Source: a virus. From it: a stretch of DNA of 46,458 nucleotides. The notes under the pieces were generated by a model. The model saw only the letters and a program-made list of their open reading frames with translations, ran no database searches and was not told where the DNA came from. The translations under genes and the position numbers were made by a program. The number at the start of each line of letters is the position of its first letter. The first letter of the stretch is position 1. Of this stretch, positions 15,280 to 21,863 are shown piece after piece. The DNA is taken from the IMG/VR virus record IMGVR_UViG_3300020027_000016, positions 1 to 46,458 of that record, one strand, 5' to 3'.

Positions 15280-15601
15280 ACTCTTGTCTGCCGCTCGGGA
15301 ACTCTCTCAAAAAGAGAACCTCAGTCTTAGGTCAATAACCTTCGAGTCTCTAAAGAGAGCACAAGGCTTATGTTCATCTACCGGAGATATAAAGATAAAG
15401 CTCCACACTAACAGGCTCATGGAATTAGAAGTAAGAAAATTCCATGATGTAAGGACAGTAAGTCATGAATTAGCTCACTTAAAACACTTCAATCATAGTG
15501 AGGCTTTTTGGGAATATCAGAGAGAATTGTGTAAGAAACTTAGTTCATTGTTAGGAATGAAAGTTAGTGGAAGTTACTCTATTGCTGGGAGTTATAGATG
15601 A
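15263..15601 (+). CDS. YgjP/WLM-like zinc metallopeptidase domain
   Basis: The 112-residue protein has HELAHLKHFNHSEAFW at 68-83. HExxH, a third His six residues on and a following FW are the signature of the YgjP-like (M48-related) group. The Glu is present, so it could be catalytic. The region before it (DIKIKLHTN) matches the usual strand preceding the active helix. In bacteria such domains occur in DNA-repair proteases such as SprT and WSS1. Next to a helicase it might clear proteins from DNA, which is inference. Confidence 0.75.
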   Translation: MTWKDELLSAARELSQKENLSLRSITFESLKRAQGLCSSTGDIKIKLHTNRLMELEVRKFHDVRTVSHELAHLKHFNHSEAFWEYQRELCKKLSSLLGMKVSGSYSIAGSYR

Positions 15602-15900
15602 AGCTTGGATTTGACATAACTACTAACTCTACTCTTAATATAAGAGTTAAAACTCAAGAAGGAAGTAAGATATTCACTTGTTCTTATTGTCAATCCTTAT
15701 TTGATTTAGAAACATCATGTAAATGTGGAGCTAATCGACCAGAATCTGCCGCTGTGAAAAATAAGAAAGTCGAAGATGAAACTGTAGTCTATTGCGGCTG
15801 TAAGATTCGCCAGCGGCACAGTGGTCCATTTTACGTTTATTCTAAGTGTGATAATCATCAGGACTTTACAGATACTCAAGTGTTTGATTTAATTCATTAA
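15598..15900 (+). CDS. Double zinc-ribbon protein
   Basis: Starts in an ATGA overlap. CSYC at about 28-31 with CKCG at about 41-44 forms one ribbon. CGCKIRQ and CDNHQD around residues 66-87 form a second Cys/His group. The latter resembles the CGC-K...C..H pattern of other small proteins here (for example 16404-16562). Probably a metal-binding adaptor; target unknown. Confidence 0.7.
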   Translation: MKLGFDITTNSTLNIRVKTQEGSKIFTCSYCQSLFDLETSCKCGANRPESAAVKNKKVEDETVVYCGCKIRQRHSGPFYVYSKCDNHQDFTDTQVFDLIH

Positions 15901-15918
15901 AGATAAAGGACAATTAAT

Positions 15919-16407
15919 ATGTGCGAATTCAGTCATGAAAACTCAAAACTAATCACCTTAAAGAAAAAAGATGCAATTCTGGGCTTAAGATTCTTTAAAT
16001 TAATGGATGATGGAACTTTAAAATCATTATATGTAGAGTTTGAATTTAAATCTAAGACTTCTAAAGGTCCAATTCCAGACATGAATGGAGATTTAGGTTT
16101 CTATTCATACAACTACAACTACAACAACTACAACAACTACAACTACAACGACTACAACTACTACAACTACAACTACAACAACAACGTAGGTGCCGTTATC
16201 AAGTCATACGAAAAGGTAATCACACACTCTCATGGACAAAGAGCAGAGAGAATTGAGATTATTTCATTCCTAACTTTGAAGGACCATAAAAATAAAAATT
16301 TCCTAAAAAACTTTAATACAAAAGTCGAGGCAGCGGCAAAGAAATTCAAAGTTAAGACTCAGCCGTATCAATTTGGGGATGATTGTCCTTTTAAGGTTAA
16401 GGAATGA
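15919..16407 (+). CDS. Protein with a Tyr/Asn low-complexity tract
   Basis: The 162-residue protein has a beta-rich N-terminal 60 residues, a 26-residue Tyr-Asn tract at about 64-89, and a C-terminal part (GAVIKSYEKVITHS, KVEAAAKKFKVK). Apart from the tract there is no recognised domain. Tyr/Asn-rich stretches are prion-like and can drive self-association. The tract is coded by TAC/AAC codons and could change length by slippage without shifting frame. Confidence 0.75.
   Translation: MCEFSHENSKLITLKKKDAILGLRFFKLMDDGTLKSLYVEFEFKSKTSKGPIPDMNGDLGFYSYNYNYNNYNNYNYNDYNYYNYNYNNNVGAVIKSYEKVITHSHGQRAERIEIISFLTLKDHKNKNFLKNFNTKVEAAAKKFKVKTQPYQFGDDCPFKVKE
16108..16185 (+). repeat. TAC/AAC trinucleotide-hexanucleotide repeat
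   Basis: Twenty-six codons are almost only TAC and AAC, mainly as TACAAC units, with a single GAC. All changes are whole codons, so the frame stays open. Such uniform codons in a low-complexity tract point to expansion by slippage. Confidence 0.9.
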
Positions 16408-16562
16408 ATATCTTTCAGCAAGAAGAAATTTATACCCCTCAAAAAGGAGAAAAAGTAATAACTCTCCCTTGCGGATGTAAGGTATCAAGAATCAAAGAAA
16501 AGAAAGATAGATTTATTAAAGTTTGTCAGAAGCATGCATATAAAGGGGGAGTGAGGAGATGA
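16404..16562 (+). CDS. 52-residue Cys-rich protein
   Basis: It overlaps the upstream stop as ATGA and its own stop overlaps the next ATG. It has LPCGCKVS at about 24-31 and VCQKH at about 43-47, a probable zinc site of the CxC...CxxH kind. The basic middle (RIKEKKDRFIK) suits nucleic-acid contact. Function unknown. Confidence 0.65.
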   Translation: MNIFQQEEIYTPQKGEKVITLPCGCKVSRIKEKKDRFIKVCQKHAYKGGVRR

Positions 16563-16789
16563 TTAAAATAGATAACCTAGCAGCTTTTTACCTTAGTAAG
16601 GCAGAGATAGCAGAATTCCTAACTAATCAAAAAATAGATATTCCTGTTCCAGATAATCATGAAATGTGCATTTATATAGGGACTAAAGGTTACCCATATA
16701 CAATTTTATTTGGGAAAGATGATACATTAAATGAAGTGTATATGCACAAAGATGGACAATATATTAAATATACGAGAAGCGAGCTATGA
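16559..16789 (+). CDS. 76-residue protein, unknown
   Basis: Preceded by GGGGGAGTGAGGAG, a strong ribosome binding site. It is an alpha/beta protein (FYLSKAEIAEFLTNQ; YIGTKGYPYTILFG). No recognised domain. Confidence 0.65.
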   Translation: MIKIDNLAAFYLSKAEIAEFLTNQKIDIPVPDNHEMCIYIGTKGYPYTILFGKDDTLNEVYMHKDGQYIKYTRSEL

Positions 16790-16941
16790 ATCATTTTTGT
16801 GGAGTAGAATTCCTAGCTATCACAGTAGTGTCAGCTGTCTTCACTCATCTTCTATTCAATAGAGAGAAGGGGATGGATAAACTTTTCTTTCTTATGAGTG
16901 TGGGAACAGTTATCCTTTACTTTTATCATCCTGGGAGTTAA
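16786..16941 (+). CDS. 51-residue two-span membrane protein
   Basis: ATGA overlap with the upstream gene. Two hydrophobic stretches (VEFLAITVVSAVFTHLLF and LFFLMSVGTVILYFY) are joined by a short charged loop (NREKGMDK). It could be an early inner-membrane protein, for example for superinfection exclusion, but there is no direct evidence. Confidence 0.6.
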   Translation: MNHFCGVEFLAITVVSAVFTHLLFNREKGMDKLFFLMSVGTVILYFYHPGS

Positions 16942-16943
16942 CT

Positions 16944-17258
16944 ATGGAAAAATTAAAGACATTTAATCAAGCTCTCGAATGTATTAAAAAGACAAATCGC
17001 CCTTTTTATATTCATGATGGAAAAGAAATTAGATATGCCGAACATTTTAAATCTCCATGTCCCTGCCCACTTCAGGCAGTAGCAGAGGATTTTGGAATAT
17101 GTGATTCTAGCGGAGTTCCTCATTGGTCTGTTACTTGTGAAGATTATACTATACAGGAGCATATTGTGGTCTTAGCTGACAATCCAGAATATAGAAAAGA
17201 ACATCCAGAAGATGCAAAACTACTCCTATTAGCTTGTGGACTCGAAAATGATAATTAA
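16944..17258 (+). CDS. 104-residue protein, unknown
   Basis: An acidic soluble protein with a CPCPLQ motif at about 39-44, a possible beta-rich N-terminus (PFYIHDGKEIRY) and a C-terminus of helices (NPEYRKEHPEDAKLLLLAC). It starts three bases after the preceding stop. No family is recognised. Confidence 0.65.
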   Translation: MEKLKTFNQALECIKKTNRPFYIHDGKEIRYAEHFKSPCPCPLQAVAEDFGICDSSGVPHWSVTCEDYTIQEHIVVLADNPEYRKEHPEDAKLLLLACGLENDN

Positions 17259-17430
17259 AAAACGATTAATCACCGAGAAATTCGACATAAAGGTAGAGTT
17301 TCATAGCTCGAATCTAAAGACTAACTCTCTCATGGGAGATAATAGTGAGACTCTAGGAATTATAATTGATAATCTTATGACTTCTTTTGGAATTTCAGTT
17401 AGACGACTTGAGCAGGAGATGAAGAAATGA
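17248..17430 (+). CDS. 60-residue protein, unknown
   Basis: Start taken at ATG 17248, inside the end of the upstream gene. The product MIIKKRLITEKFDIKVEF continues as a beta strand plus helix (IIIDNLMTSFGISVRRLEQ). It overlaps the next gene by ATGA. No motif. Confidence 0.6.
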   Translation: MIIKKRLITEKFDIKVEFHSSNLKTNSLMGDNSETLGIIIDNLMTSFGISVRRLEQEMKK

Positions 17431-17615
17431 TTCCTAACTTTCTGAAACGAATTAACCAGAGTCAACTTCTAGATAAATATAGAAAGGAACGAGCGGCACA
17501 TAAGAGGCTGATTAAAAGGAATAGAACTAAGAATCCGAAGGTGCCGCTCGCCAGTCTCAAAGATTCATTTCCTATGTTCTTTCCTTATAAGGATAAAAGT
17601 GAAAAATCTTCATGA
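17427..17615 (+). CDS. 62-residue very basic protein
   Basis: Rich in Lys and Arg (KYRKERAAHKRLIKRNRTKN), so probably a nucleic-acid binder. It starts in an ATGA overlap and ends with a more hydrophobic segment (SFPMFFPYKD). The heptamer TGCCGCT discussed under findings occurs once in it and AGCGGCA once. Confidence 0.6.
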   Translation: MIPNFLKRINQSQLLDKYRKERAAHKRLIKRNRTKNPKVPLASLKDSFPMFFPYKDKSEKSS

Positions 17616-17781
17616 GATGAATCTCACTTCTCGAATAAAAGATACAGTCCTTGACTGTCTCTTAGGAGAAGCTGAGAAGATGAAACGAGACCTTGAATTT
17701 GAGATTCTTAAAGAATGTTACGAGTTTACTATTCATATGAAAGAATTCATTGACAAGAAAATGAAGGAAAAAGAATCATGA
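17599..17781 (+). CDS. Short helical protein, start uncertain
   Basis: Two starts are possible: GTG at 17599 with AAGGA upstream, or ATG at 17617 just after the preceding stop. The product is helical and charged (EAEKMKRDLEFEILKECYEF) and could be a coiled coil. It overlaps the next gene by ATGA. Function unknown. Confidence 0.55.
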   Translation: MKNLHEMNLTSRIKDTVLDCLLGEAEKMKRDLEFEILKECYEFTIHMKEFIDKKMKEKES

Positions 17782-18011
17782 CTAAACAAGAAGCAATCAA
17801 ACAACTAGAAGAAATCACTAAGAAGATGGAAGGGACGTCACTTAGATTCTTTTATCTTGTCTATGACAAAGATGAGCCAATAACTGAGCCAGATGAATAT
17901 GGTGGCTATGGTTGTGGAGCTTGTTGTATTGAAATCATTTTGTCTTCTGCTCATGAATTTCAACACTTGAATGAGGGTGCCGCCCTCAAGGTTGTGAAAG
18001 GAATTCATTAA
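17778..18011 (+). CDS. 77-residue acidic protein with GYGCGACC
   Basis: ATGA start. The middle contains EYGGYGCGACCIEIIL, three Cys in five residues in a glycine-rich loop, which could bind metal or form disulfides. An N-terminal helix (AIKQLEEITKKMEG) and a strand (RFFYLVYDK) precede it. No family recognised. Confidence 0.6.
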   Translation: MTKQEAIKQLEEITKKMEGTSLRFFYLVYDKDEPITEPDEYGGYGCGACCIEIILSSAHEFQHLNEGAALKVVKGIH

Positions 18012-18012
18012 A

Positions 18013-18873
18013 ATGCCAAATATAATTTTCGACTCGACAAAACTCAACTCATTTCAGATGTGTGCAATGCACACCAATCTCTATCATGAATTGAATCTCC
18101 GCCCAGAGACAACGGCTACTCCACTCGAAAGCGGAGATCTCCTCCATAAGATTTATGAGCAATACTACCTTGGAGTGAAAGAGTTCGGCAAAGAACTAGT
18201 CTATGATACTGAAAAGTTCAAGAAGCACCTGGACTATTGCATTAACTTCGGTAGTGAGTATTCTATCAATCTAGACTTGACTCCCGAAGAAGTGGACGAG
18301 ATTATTAAACACGCTATCGAGAATTTGACATTCTGGCGTATGGACGGAATTGAAGTCCACGAAGTCGAGAAAGCTTTTCTTGTTCCTTTATGGTCCGATG
18401 GAGATTTCAAGCTGTTCTACAGCGGCAAGATTGACTTAATTGCCACCTTTCCTGATTTGGGTAAAGTCGTAATTGATCATAAGTCTTTTCGTCGATCATC
18501 TAGTCCAGATCCATTATCTAATCAGTTTACCGGATATTCGAGCGTGGCTGGAATCAAAACAGTCGTTATTAATAAAGTCGGATTTCAGAAAACACTCAAG
18601 CCTGAACAAAGATTCATCCGCCCGGTTATTTACTACACTGATGACCAACTCAATAGATGGATTGAAAATGTAGTATGGTGGGCAAGACAATATTTAACTA
18701 TTAAAGAAAGTGGAGTATGGCCCGAGAATAGAACGTCGTGCGATAAGTATAACGGCTGTATCTTTCATAGGATTTGTAATTCTGGGACTGATGAGAGTAG
18801 GGAGTGGATTATGCAATCGGCTTTTAAGATTGGCGAGCCTTGGGATGTAACGAAGGGATTAGGCAATCAATGA
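18013..18873 (+). CDS. Cas4/RecB-like PD-(D/E)XK nuclease with predicted Fe-S cluster
   Basis: All nuclease motifs are visible in 286 residues: H45 in GDLLHKI, D141 in GKIDLI, D155-x-K157 in VVIDHKS, and Q171..Y175 in QFTGY. C17 near the N-terminus and C243, C249 and C255 near the C-terminus make the four-Cys pattern that holds a 4Fe-4S cluster in Cas4 and AddB. The family cuts or resects DNA ends. Near the Sak4-like ATPase it probably supplies 3' single strands for phage recombination, like lambda exonuclease. Confidence 0.85.
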   Translation: MPNIIFDSTKLNSFQMCAMHTNLYHELNLRPETTATPLESGDLLHKIYEQYYLGVKEFGKELVYDTEKFKKHLDYCINFGSEYSINLDLTPEEVDEIIKHAIENLTFWRMDGIEVHEVEKAFLVPLWSDGDFKLFYSGKIDLIATFPDLGKVVIDHKSFRRSSSPDPLSNQFTGYSSVAGIKTVVINKVGFQKTLKPEQRFIRPVIYYTDDQLNRWIENVVWWARQYLTIKESGVWPENRTSCDKYNGCIFHRICNSGTDESREWIMQSAFKIGEPWDVTKGLGNQ

Positions 18874-19175
18874 CTGAGGGAATTGAAAGATTCATAAAAG
18901 AATTAAAAAGGTTAGATATTAAATGGTATTTACCTAAACATGGTCAAATTAGGACAAGACCTATATATGGAGCATGTCCTATTTGTGCCGTTGCTGGGGC
19001 CGATAGTATTTTCTGGAGATCTTATTTCAGAGGTTTAGGACTAGATGAACCAGAGGCTATTGCTATTATTTCAGCGGCAGATAAGTCAGAGATGTTGAAT
19101 TATTTTTATAATCCTGTACTTCGTGCTGCTCTATTAGAAGCCTGTAACCTAAAAGAAGAAAATGCCAGTAATTAA
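18870..19175 (+). CDS. 101-residue protein with CPIC
   Basis: The start at 18870 overlaps the nuclease stop as ATGA. GACPICAVAG at about 34-43 contains one Cys pair, followed by helices (EAIAIISAADKSEMLNYF). One pair alone is not a full zinc site. Its place in the recombination cluster suggests a helper role; no direct evidence. Confidence 0.65.
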   Translation: MTEGIERFIKELKRLDIKWYLPKHGQIRTRPIYGACPICAVAGADSIFWRSYFRGLGLDEPEAIAIISAADKSEMLNYFYNPVLRAALLEACNLKEENASN

Positions 19176-19452
19176 ACACACTCATAAGTATATTTTACGC
19201 CCTACAAATAACAAGGGCGATAAGAAACTCTATTTCTGCGCTCTCCCAGACTGTTCTCATTTCATGCCTTGGCTGAAAGGAGTCTTGAATAAGAGTTCTA
19301 TCTGTTGGGAATGTGAAGAAGAATTTCTTATCACTCAGGATATTATTACTCCTAGGGAGAGTGGATATGGAATTGTGAAGCCGCGCTGTCTTAAGTGTCG
19401 AGGTAAAGTTATGGACGATTCATTTGATAAGATTTTGGATGGGATACTTTAG
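19162..19452 (+). CDS. Zinc-ribbon protein
   Basis: The 96-residue product has FCALPDCSHF at about 25-34, CWECEEEF at about 48-55 and CLKCRGK at about 75-81: three Cys pairs, enough for one or two zinc ribbons. It lies in the recombination cluster and overlaps its upstream neighbour by 14 bases. Probably an adaptor or DNA-binding mini-protein. Confidence 0.7.
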   Translation: MPVIKHTHKYILRPTNNKGDKKLYFCALPDCSHFMPWLKGVLNKSSICWECEEEFLITQDIITPRESGYGIVKPRCLKCRGKVMDDSFDKILDGIL

Positions 19453-19460
19453 GAGATATC

Positions 19461-19655
19461 ATGACTGTTAAAGATTTGAAGCATTGGCTGGATACTGTAG
19501 AAGACGAAAATACTATTGTAATGATGGAAATCCATACGGAGGGTAGTCATTCTTTTTATGTAGATTTGTCCTTCATTTGCCTTAACAAGTCTATCACTCA
19601 CCAGAATACTGACCAACTAGTGTTGTTTGGAAATACTAAAGGTGAAATTAAATGA
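19461..19655 (+). CDS. 64-residue protein, unknown
   Basis: Follows GGAGATATC, a plausible ribosome binding site. The pattern VKDLKHWLDTVEDENTIVMM with a later strand (HSFYVDLSFICL) resembles small phage proteins with a TVKDLI-like opening. It overlaps the next ORF as ATGA. Function unknown. Confidence 0.65.
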   Translation: MTVKDLKHWLDTVEDENTIVMMEIHTEGSHSFYVDLSFICLNKSITHQNTDQLVLFGNTKGEIK

Positions 19656-19789
19656 AACTAACAGTCTACTATAAAGTAACTCCAGACCGACAGAAAGTAA
19701 AATTTGAATTGAAATTCAAGAAAGATAGAGAGACTTGCCCAATTCATTTCAGTGAAAATGTATGTTCGTGGATGAGTTTATTAAGGTAG
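19652..19789 (+). CDS. 45-residue ORF, possibly first part of a frameshifted gene
   Basis: ATGA start. The product MKLTVYYKVTPDRQKVKFEL continues to FSENVC and then stops at 19789 after a less plausible tail (SWMSLLR). A second frame from 19762 carries a convincing continuation (FVDEFIKVVEQMPDVDFIDE). See the frameshift finding. Confidence 0.5.
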   Translation: MKLTVYYKVTPDRQKVKFELKFKKDRETCPIHFSENVCSWMSLLR

Positions 19790-19836
19790 TTGAACAAATG
19801 CCGGATGTTGATTTTATTGATGAAGGACGAAACTAA
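19762..19836 (+). CDS. 24-residue ORF or frameshifted C-terminus
   Basis: ATG at 19762 opens MFVDEFIKVVEQMPDVDFID, ending just before the Sak4-like gene. Its amphipathic helix and acidic end would complete the upstream beta-rich ORF as one protein of about 60 residues. It may be a separate overlapping ORF, a programmed shift product or the trace of a sequence error. Confidence 0.4.
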   Translation: MFVDEFIKVVEQMPDVDFIDEGRN

Positions 19837-19837
19837 C

Positions 19838-20695
19838 ATGGCTGATATTATAGATGTAGACCCATTAACTAGATATATGGCCATGTTCGTAGGCGCGAAC
19901 GGCTCAGGTAAATCAATTGCCATTGGTTCATGGAAAGCTAAAGGTTCAATTTATTACTTTGACCTTGATGGTCGTATGGCCTCAGTAGCTAATTGGTATA
20001 AGCAAAGGGGACTAAAGGCAGGCCAACTATCTTATGATACGTATGGTCCTGGTAACTTTATGTCTCTCTTTGATAAGTTAGAGGACTTTATTGATAGATG
20101 TGACCATGCCGCTATCGTTATTGATAGCTTTACTTCCTTTACTATCTCGGCAGTAATGTTTTGTCTTAGAAGTAGGGAACGTAAAGGTGGTGCCGCTATG
20201 GCCAAGCGTTCTAAAGGAGATATGGTCATTCCGGATTGGGATGAGTGGAATTCGGAGGCCGCCGCTGTAACCCGAGCCTTAGATTTGTGTAAGGCGATTG
20301 TCGCGAACGGCACAGATGTTATCTGGACGGCTCACCCTGTTAGTTCTACTAAGATTGAAGGAAGTAAGTATTCTGTTCAGACAAAGTATGCAGCTTATGG
20401 GCATAAGTCTGAAAGTCTTGTTCCTATTTACTTTAACGAGATTTATCACTTTGTGACAGATCACTCTTTAGACAGTGATGATGTAGCTAGAATTTGCATT
20501 ACCAAACCTATTGCTGGAGTCAATGCTAAGACGGCACTAAATATTCCAGCCAAGATTGAATGGACTGATAAAGATTTTTATCAGATATTCAGTAAGCTTG
20601 TCCGTGAGGGACAGGAAGAAGCCAATAGAAAAGGAGAACAGTATCTAATAGACAATCCAGAAGAAACACCCAAAACAAGTAACTTTCAACTTTAA
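19838..20695 (+). CDS. Sak4-like RecA-fold ATPase (recombination)
   Basis: The 285-residue protein starts at ATG 19838; an upstream in-frame ATG is in the preceding gene. Walker A is GANGSGKS at 19-26, Walker B AAIVIDSF at about 89-96, and VIWTAHPV fits a later RecA-core strand with a sensor His. Sak4 proteins are short RecA/Rad51-like annealing ATPases of phages, often beside an ssDNA-binding protein, as here. With the Cas4-like nuclease it makes a recombination set. A RepA-type helicase loader would be the alternative. Confidence 0.8.
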   Translation: MADIIDVDPLTRYMAMFVGANGSGKSIAIGSWKAKGSIYYFDLDGRMASVANWYKQRGLKAGQLSYDTYGPGNFMSLFDKLEDFIDRCDHAAIVIDSFTSFTISAVMFCLRSRERKGGAAMAKRSKGDMVIPDWDEWNSEAAAVTRALDLCKAIVANGTDVIWTAHPVSSTKIEGSKYSVQTKYAAYGHKSESLVPIYFNEIYHFVTDHSLDSDDVARICITKPIAGVNAKTALNIPAKIEWTDKDFYQIFSKLVREGQEEANRKGEQYLIDNPEETPKTSNFQL

Positions 20696-20719
20696 CTGTT
20701 AGAAGAAAAGAGAAACAAA

Positions 20720-21136
20720 ATGCGATTTACTGCGAGTCCGGATGATTTTCTGCGTGGTAGTCTTGCTGAGGTAGGTTGGCATCCTGCGGTTATCGAAGAT
20801 GCTGAGGCGAAGCTCTCAAAGGGAGGTGTCAATCCTCAGACTGGAATCGAAAAAGAGCAGGTGAATATGATGGTTGTGAAATTTAAAATCACAGCCGGAC
20901 CTTCAAAGGGAGTTACAATCTTCCGTAACTTTCCTGAGAACTTTCCTACTCTCATGATTGACATGTTGGAAAAGGGATTTGGAACAGTTATCGATAAGAA
21001 AAAAGGCTTCGATGCCGATCTGACTGCCGAGAAGCTGAAGGGCAAGACGCTCGATATTCATGTTATCCGAGGTAAGTGGGCAGGTAAAGATAAGAATGAA
21101 ATCGACGGTTATCGGAGTTACACGGGTAAGGAGTAA
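20720..21136 (+). CDS. Single-stranded DNA-binding protein candidate
   Basis: The 138-residue beta-rich protein begins MRFTASPDDFLRGSLAEVGW and holds strands consistent with an OB fold (NMMVVKFKITAGPSKGVTIF, TLDIHVIRGKW). Phage genes directly after Sak4 commonly encode SSB-type proteins of the DUF669/DUF2815-like kind. Ribosome binding site AGAAGAAAAGAG. It is followed by the structured RNA-like elements. The assignment rests on fold impression and context. Confidence 0.6.
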   Translation: MRFTASPDDFLRGSLAEVGWHPAVIEDAEAKLSKGGVNPQTGIEKEQVNMMVVKFKITAGPSKGVTIFRNFPENFPTLMIDMLEKGFGTVIDKKKGFDADLTAEKLKGKTLDIHVIRGKWAGKDKNEIDGYRSYTGKE

Positions 21137-21261
21137 TTAAATTTCACGGGGACTAGTTTTAGCGATGCCAGTACTGAACTAATTGCAATGGCTGCAAGGC
21201 TGGAGAAGGGAACTAGTGGTAACTCTATCTCTCGAATCTGATAGATCCCCGTGTATTTAAT
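21136..21261 (+). ncRNA. Candidate structured RNA 1
   Basis: In a 254-base gap, ATTAAAT and CACGGGGA (21136-21142, 21145-21152) pair with TCCCCGTG and ATTTAAT (21246-21253, 21255-21261), a 15-bp closing stem with one small bulge. Inside are CTAGTT/AACTAG (21153-21158 with 21211-21216), TTGCA/TGCAA (21183-21187 with 21193-21197) and CTATC/GATAG (21225-21229 with 21240-21244). CTAGTT could also pair with AACTA at about 21177, giving two competing folds. No coding potential or known RNA class is recognised. Confidence 0.55.
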
Positions 21262-21284
21262 TTAAAAAGTAAGTAAGTAAAGGT

Positions 21285-21359
21285 TATTAAGGTGGATTCT
21301 TTCGAATATATTGAATAAGAGAGGGCATTTCAAGAAGTGCTGGGAAGTCCACCTTAATA
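21285..21359 (+). ncRNA. Candidate structured RNA 2
   Basis: TATTAAGGTGGA (21285-21296) pairs perfectly over 12 bp with TCCACCTTAATA (21348-21359). Between them, GCATTT/GAAGTGC-type pairing (21325-21340) makes a hairpin, and a weaker TTC/GAA pairing lies at about 21301-21315, so a three-way junction is possible. It lies 24 bases after element 1 and about 30 bases before the next gene's ATG. No T run follows, which argues against a terminator. Confidence 0.5.
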
Positions 21360-21390
21360 TTTATTAATTATCCCATTAAAGGAGTAGAAA

Positions 21391-21552
21391 ATGAGCCGAG
21401 AAGAGTTTCTTTACTTGATGATGGCAGAACGGGCAGATGAGATTATCAAAGATATCAAAGATGCCGAAGAAGAAGACGACGATGAAGATGAAGACGACGA
21501 AGAAGTTGATGAATTTGAAGATGACGTAGATGAATTGGAGGATGACGTTTAA
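21391..21552 (+). CDS. 53-residue extremely acidic protein
   Basis: After AAAGGAGTAGAAA, a strong ribosome binding site, the product starts MSREEFLYLMMAERADEII and then is almost only Asp and Glu (EEEDDDEDEDDEEVDEFED). The stop overlaps the next gene as TAATG. Acidic mini-proteins can mimic DNA and block nucleases or polymerases, but low-complexity acidic tails also occur in chaperones. Function is open. Confidence 0.7.
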   Translation: MSREEFLYLMMAERADEIIKDIKDAEEEDDDEDEDDEEVDEFEDDVDELEDDV

Positions 21553-21710
21553 TGGCCAAGAGAGATAAGAACGAAATTACTATTCCAATTAATCTTGCGA
21601 AGCTTCTTGCCGCTGGGCCTGATGACCATAAGAATATCGAGACTTATGAGCAGAGTCAGGAAACGGCAAAGGCGCTCTTAAGGGTTTTGTTGGAAGTTCA
21701 GGGAAATTAA
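21552..21710 (+). CDS. 52-residue protein, unknown
   Basis: TAATG overlap with the acidic protein. The sequence MAKRDKNEITIPINLAKLLA continues to a helical end (SQETAKALLRVLLEVQGN). The first part resembles a short strand pairing followed by a helix, as in ribbon-helix-helix proteins, though too short to assign. Confidence 0.65.
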   Translation: MAKRDKNEITIPINLAKLLAAGPDDHKNIETYEQSQETAKALLRVLLEVQGN

Positions 21711-21719
21711 TCGTTAACG

Positions 21720-21758
21720 GTGCCGCTCGCTCTTATCCAAAGTGAGGGTGAGCGGCAC
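21720..21758 (+). promoter_or_regulatory. 17-bp hairpin built from the AGCGGCA heptamer
   Basis: Bases 21720-21736 pair along their whole length with 21742-21758, including four G-T wobbles, around the loop CCAAA. The outer nine pairs are GTGCCGCTC/GAGCGGCAC, containing both orientations of the heptamer that is frequent in this genome. What follows (AAACTTACAAGGAG) lacks a T run and includes the ribosome binding site of the next ORF, so this is more likely a processing or stability element than a terminator. Confidence 0.55.
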
Positions 21759-21779
21759 AAACTTACAAGGAGATTTGAT

Positions 21780-21863
21780 ATGTGGACATTTGCTAACAAT
21801 CACCCGTTTGACTTTATCGTTCTTTTATTTGTAGTTTTTTTGGGGGATTGCCACTATTATTAG
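21780..21863 (+). CDS. Short one-span membrane peptide, possibly frameshifted
   Basis: Preceded by AAGGAG. The frame gives MWTFANNHPFDFIVLLFVVF and stops after GDCHYY. A T7-G5 homopolymer lies at 21835-21846. If one base is dropped there, the protein continues as LGIATIIRAYRGTDND to a stop at 21891, a more natural end for a membrane protein (span, then basic and polar tail). Confidence 0.45.
   Translation: MWTFANNHPFDFIVLLFVVFLGDCHYY

Noticed and set aside
21136-21261. tRNA-like or hammerhead ribozyme reading of structured RNA 1
   Set aside because: TCGAAT and an acceptor-like stem suggest a tRNA, but D- and anticodon arms do not fit; the hammerhead core CTGATGA...GAAA is absent.
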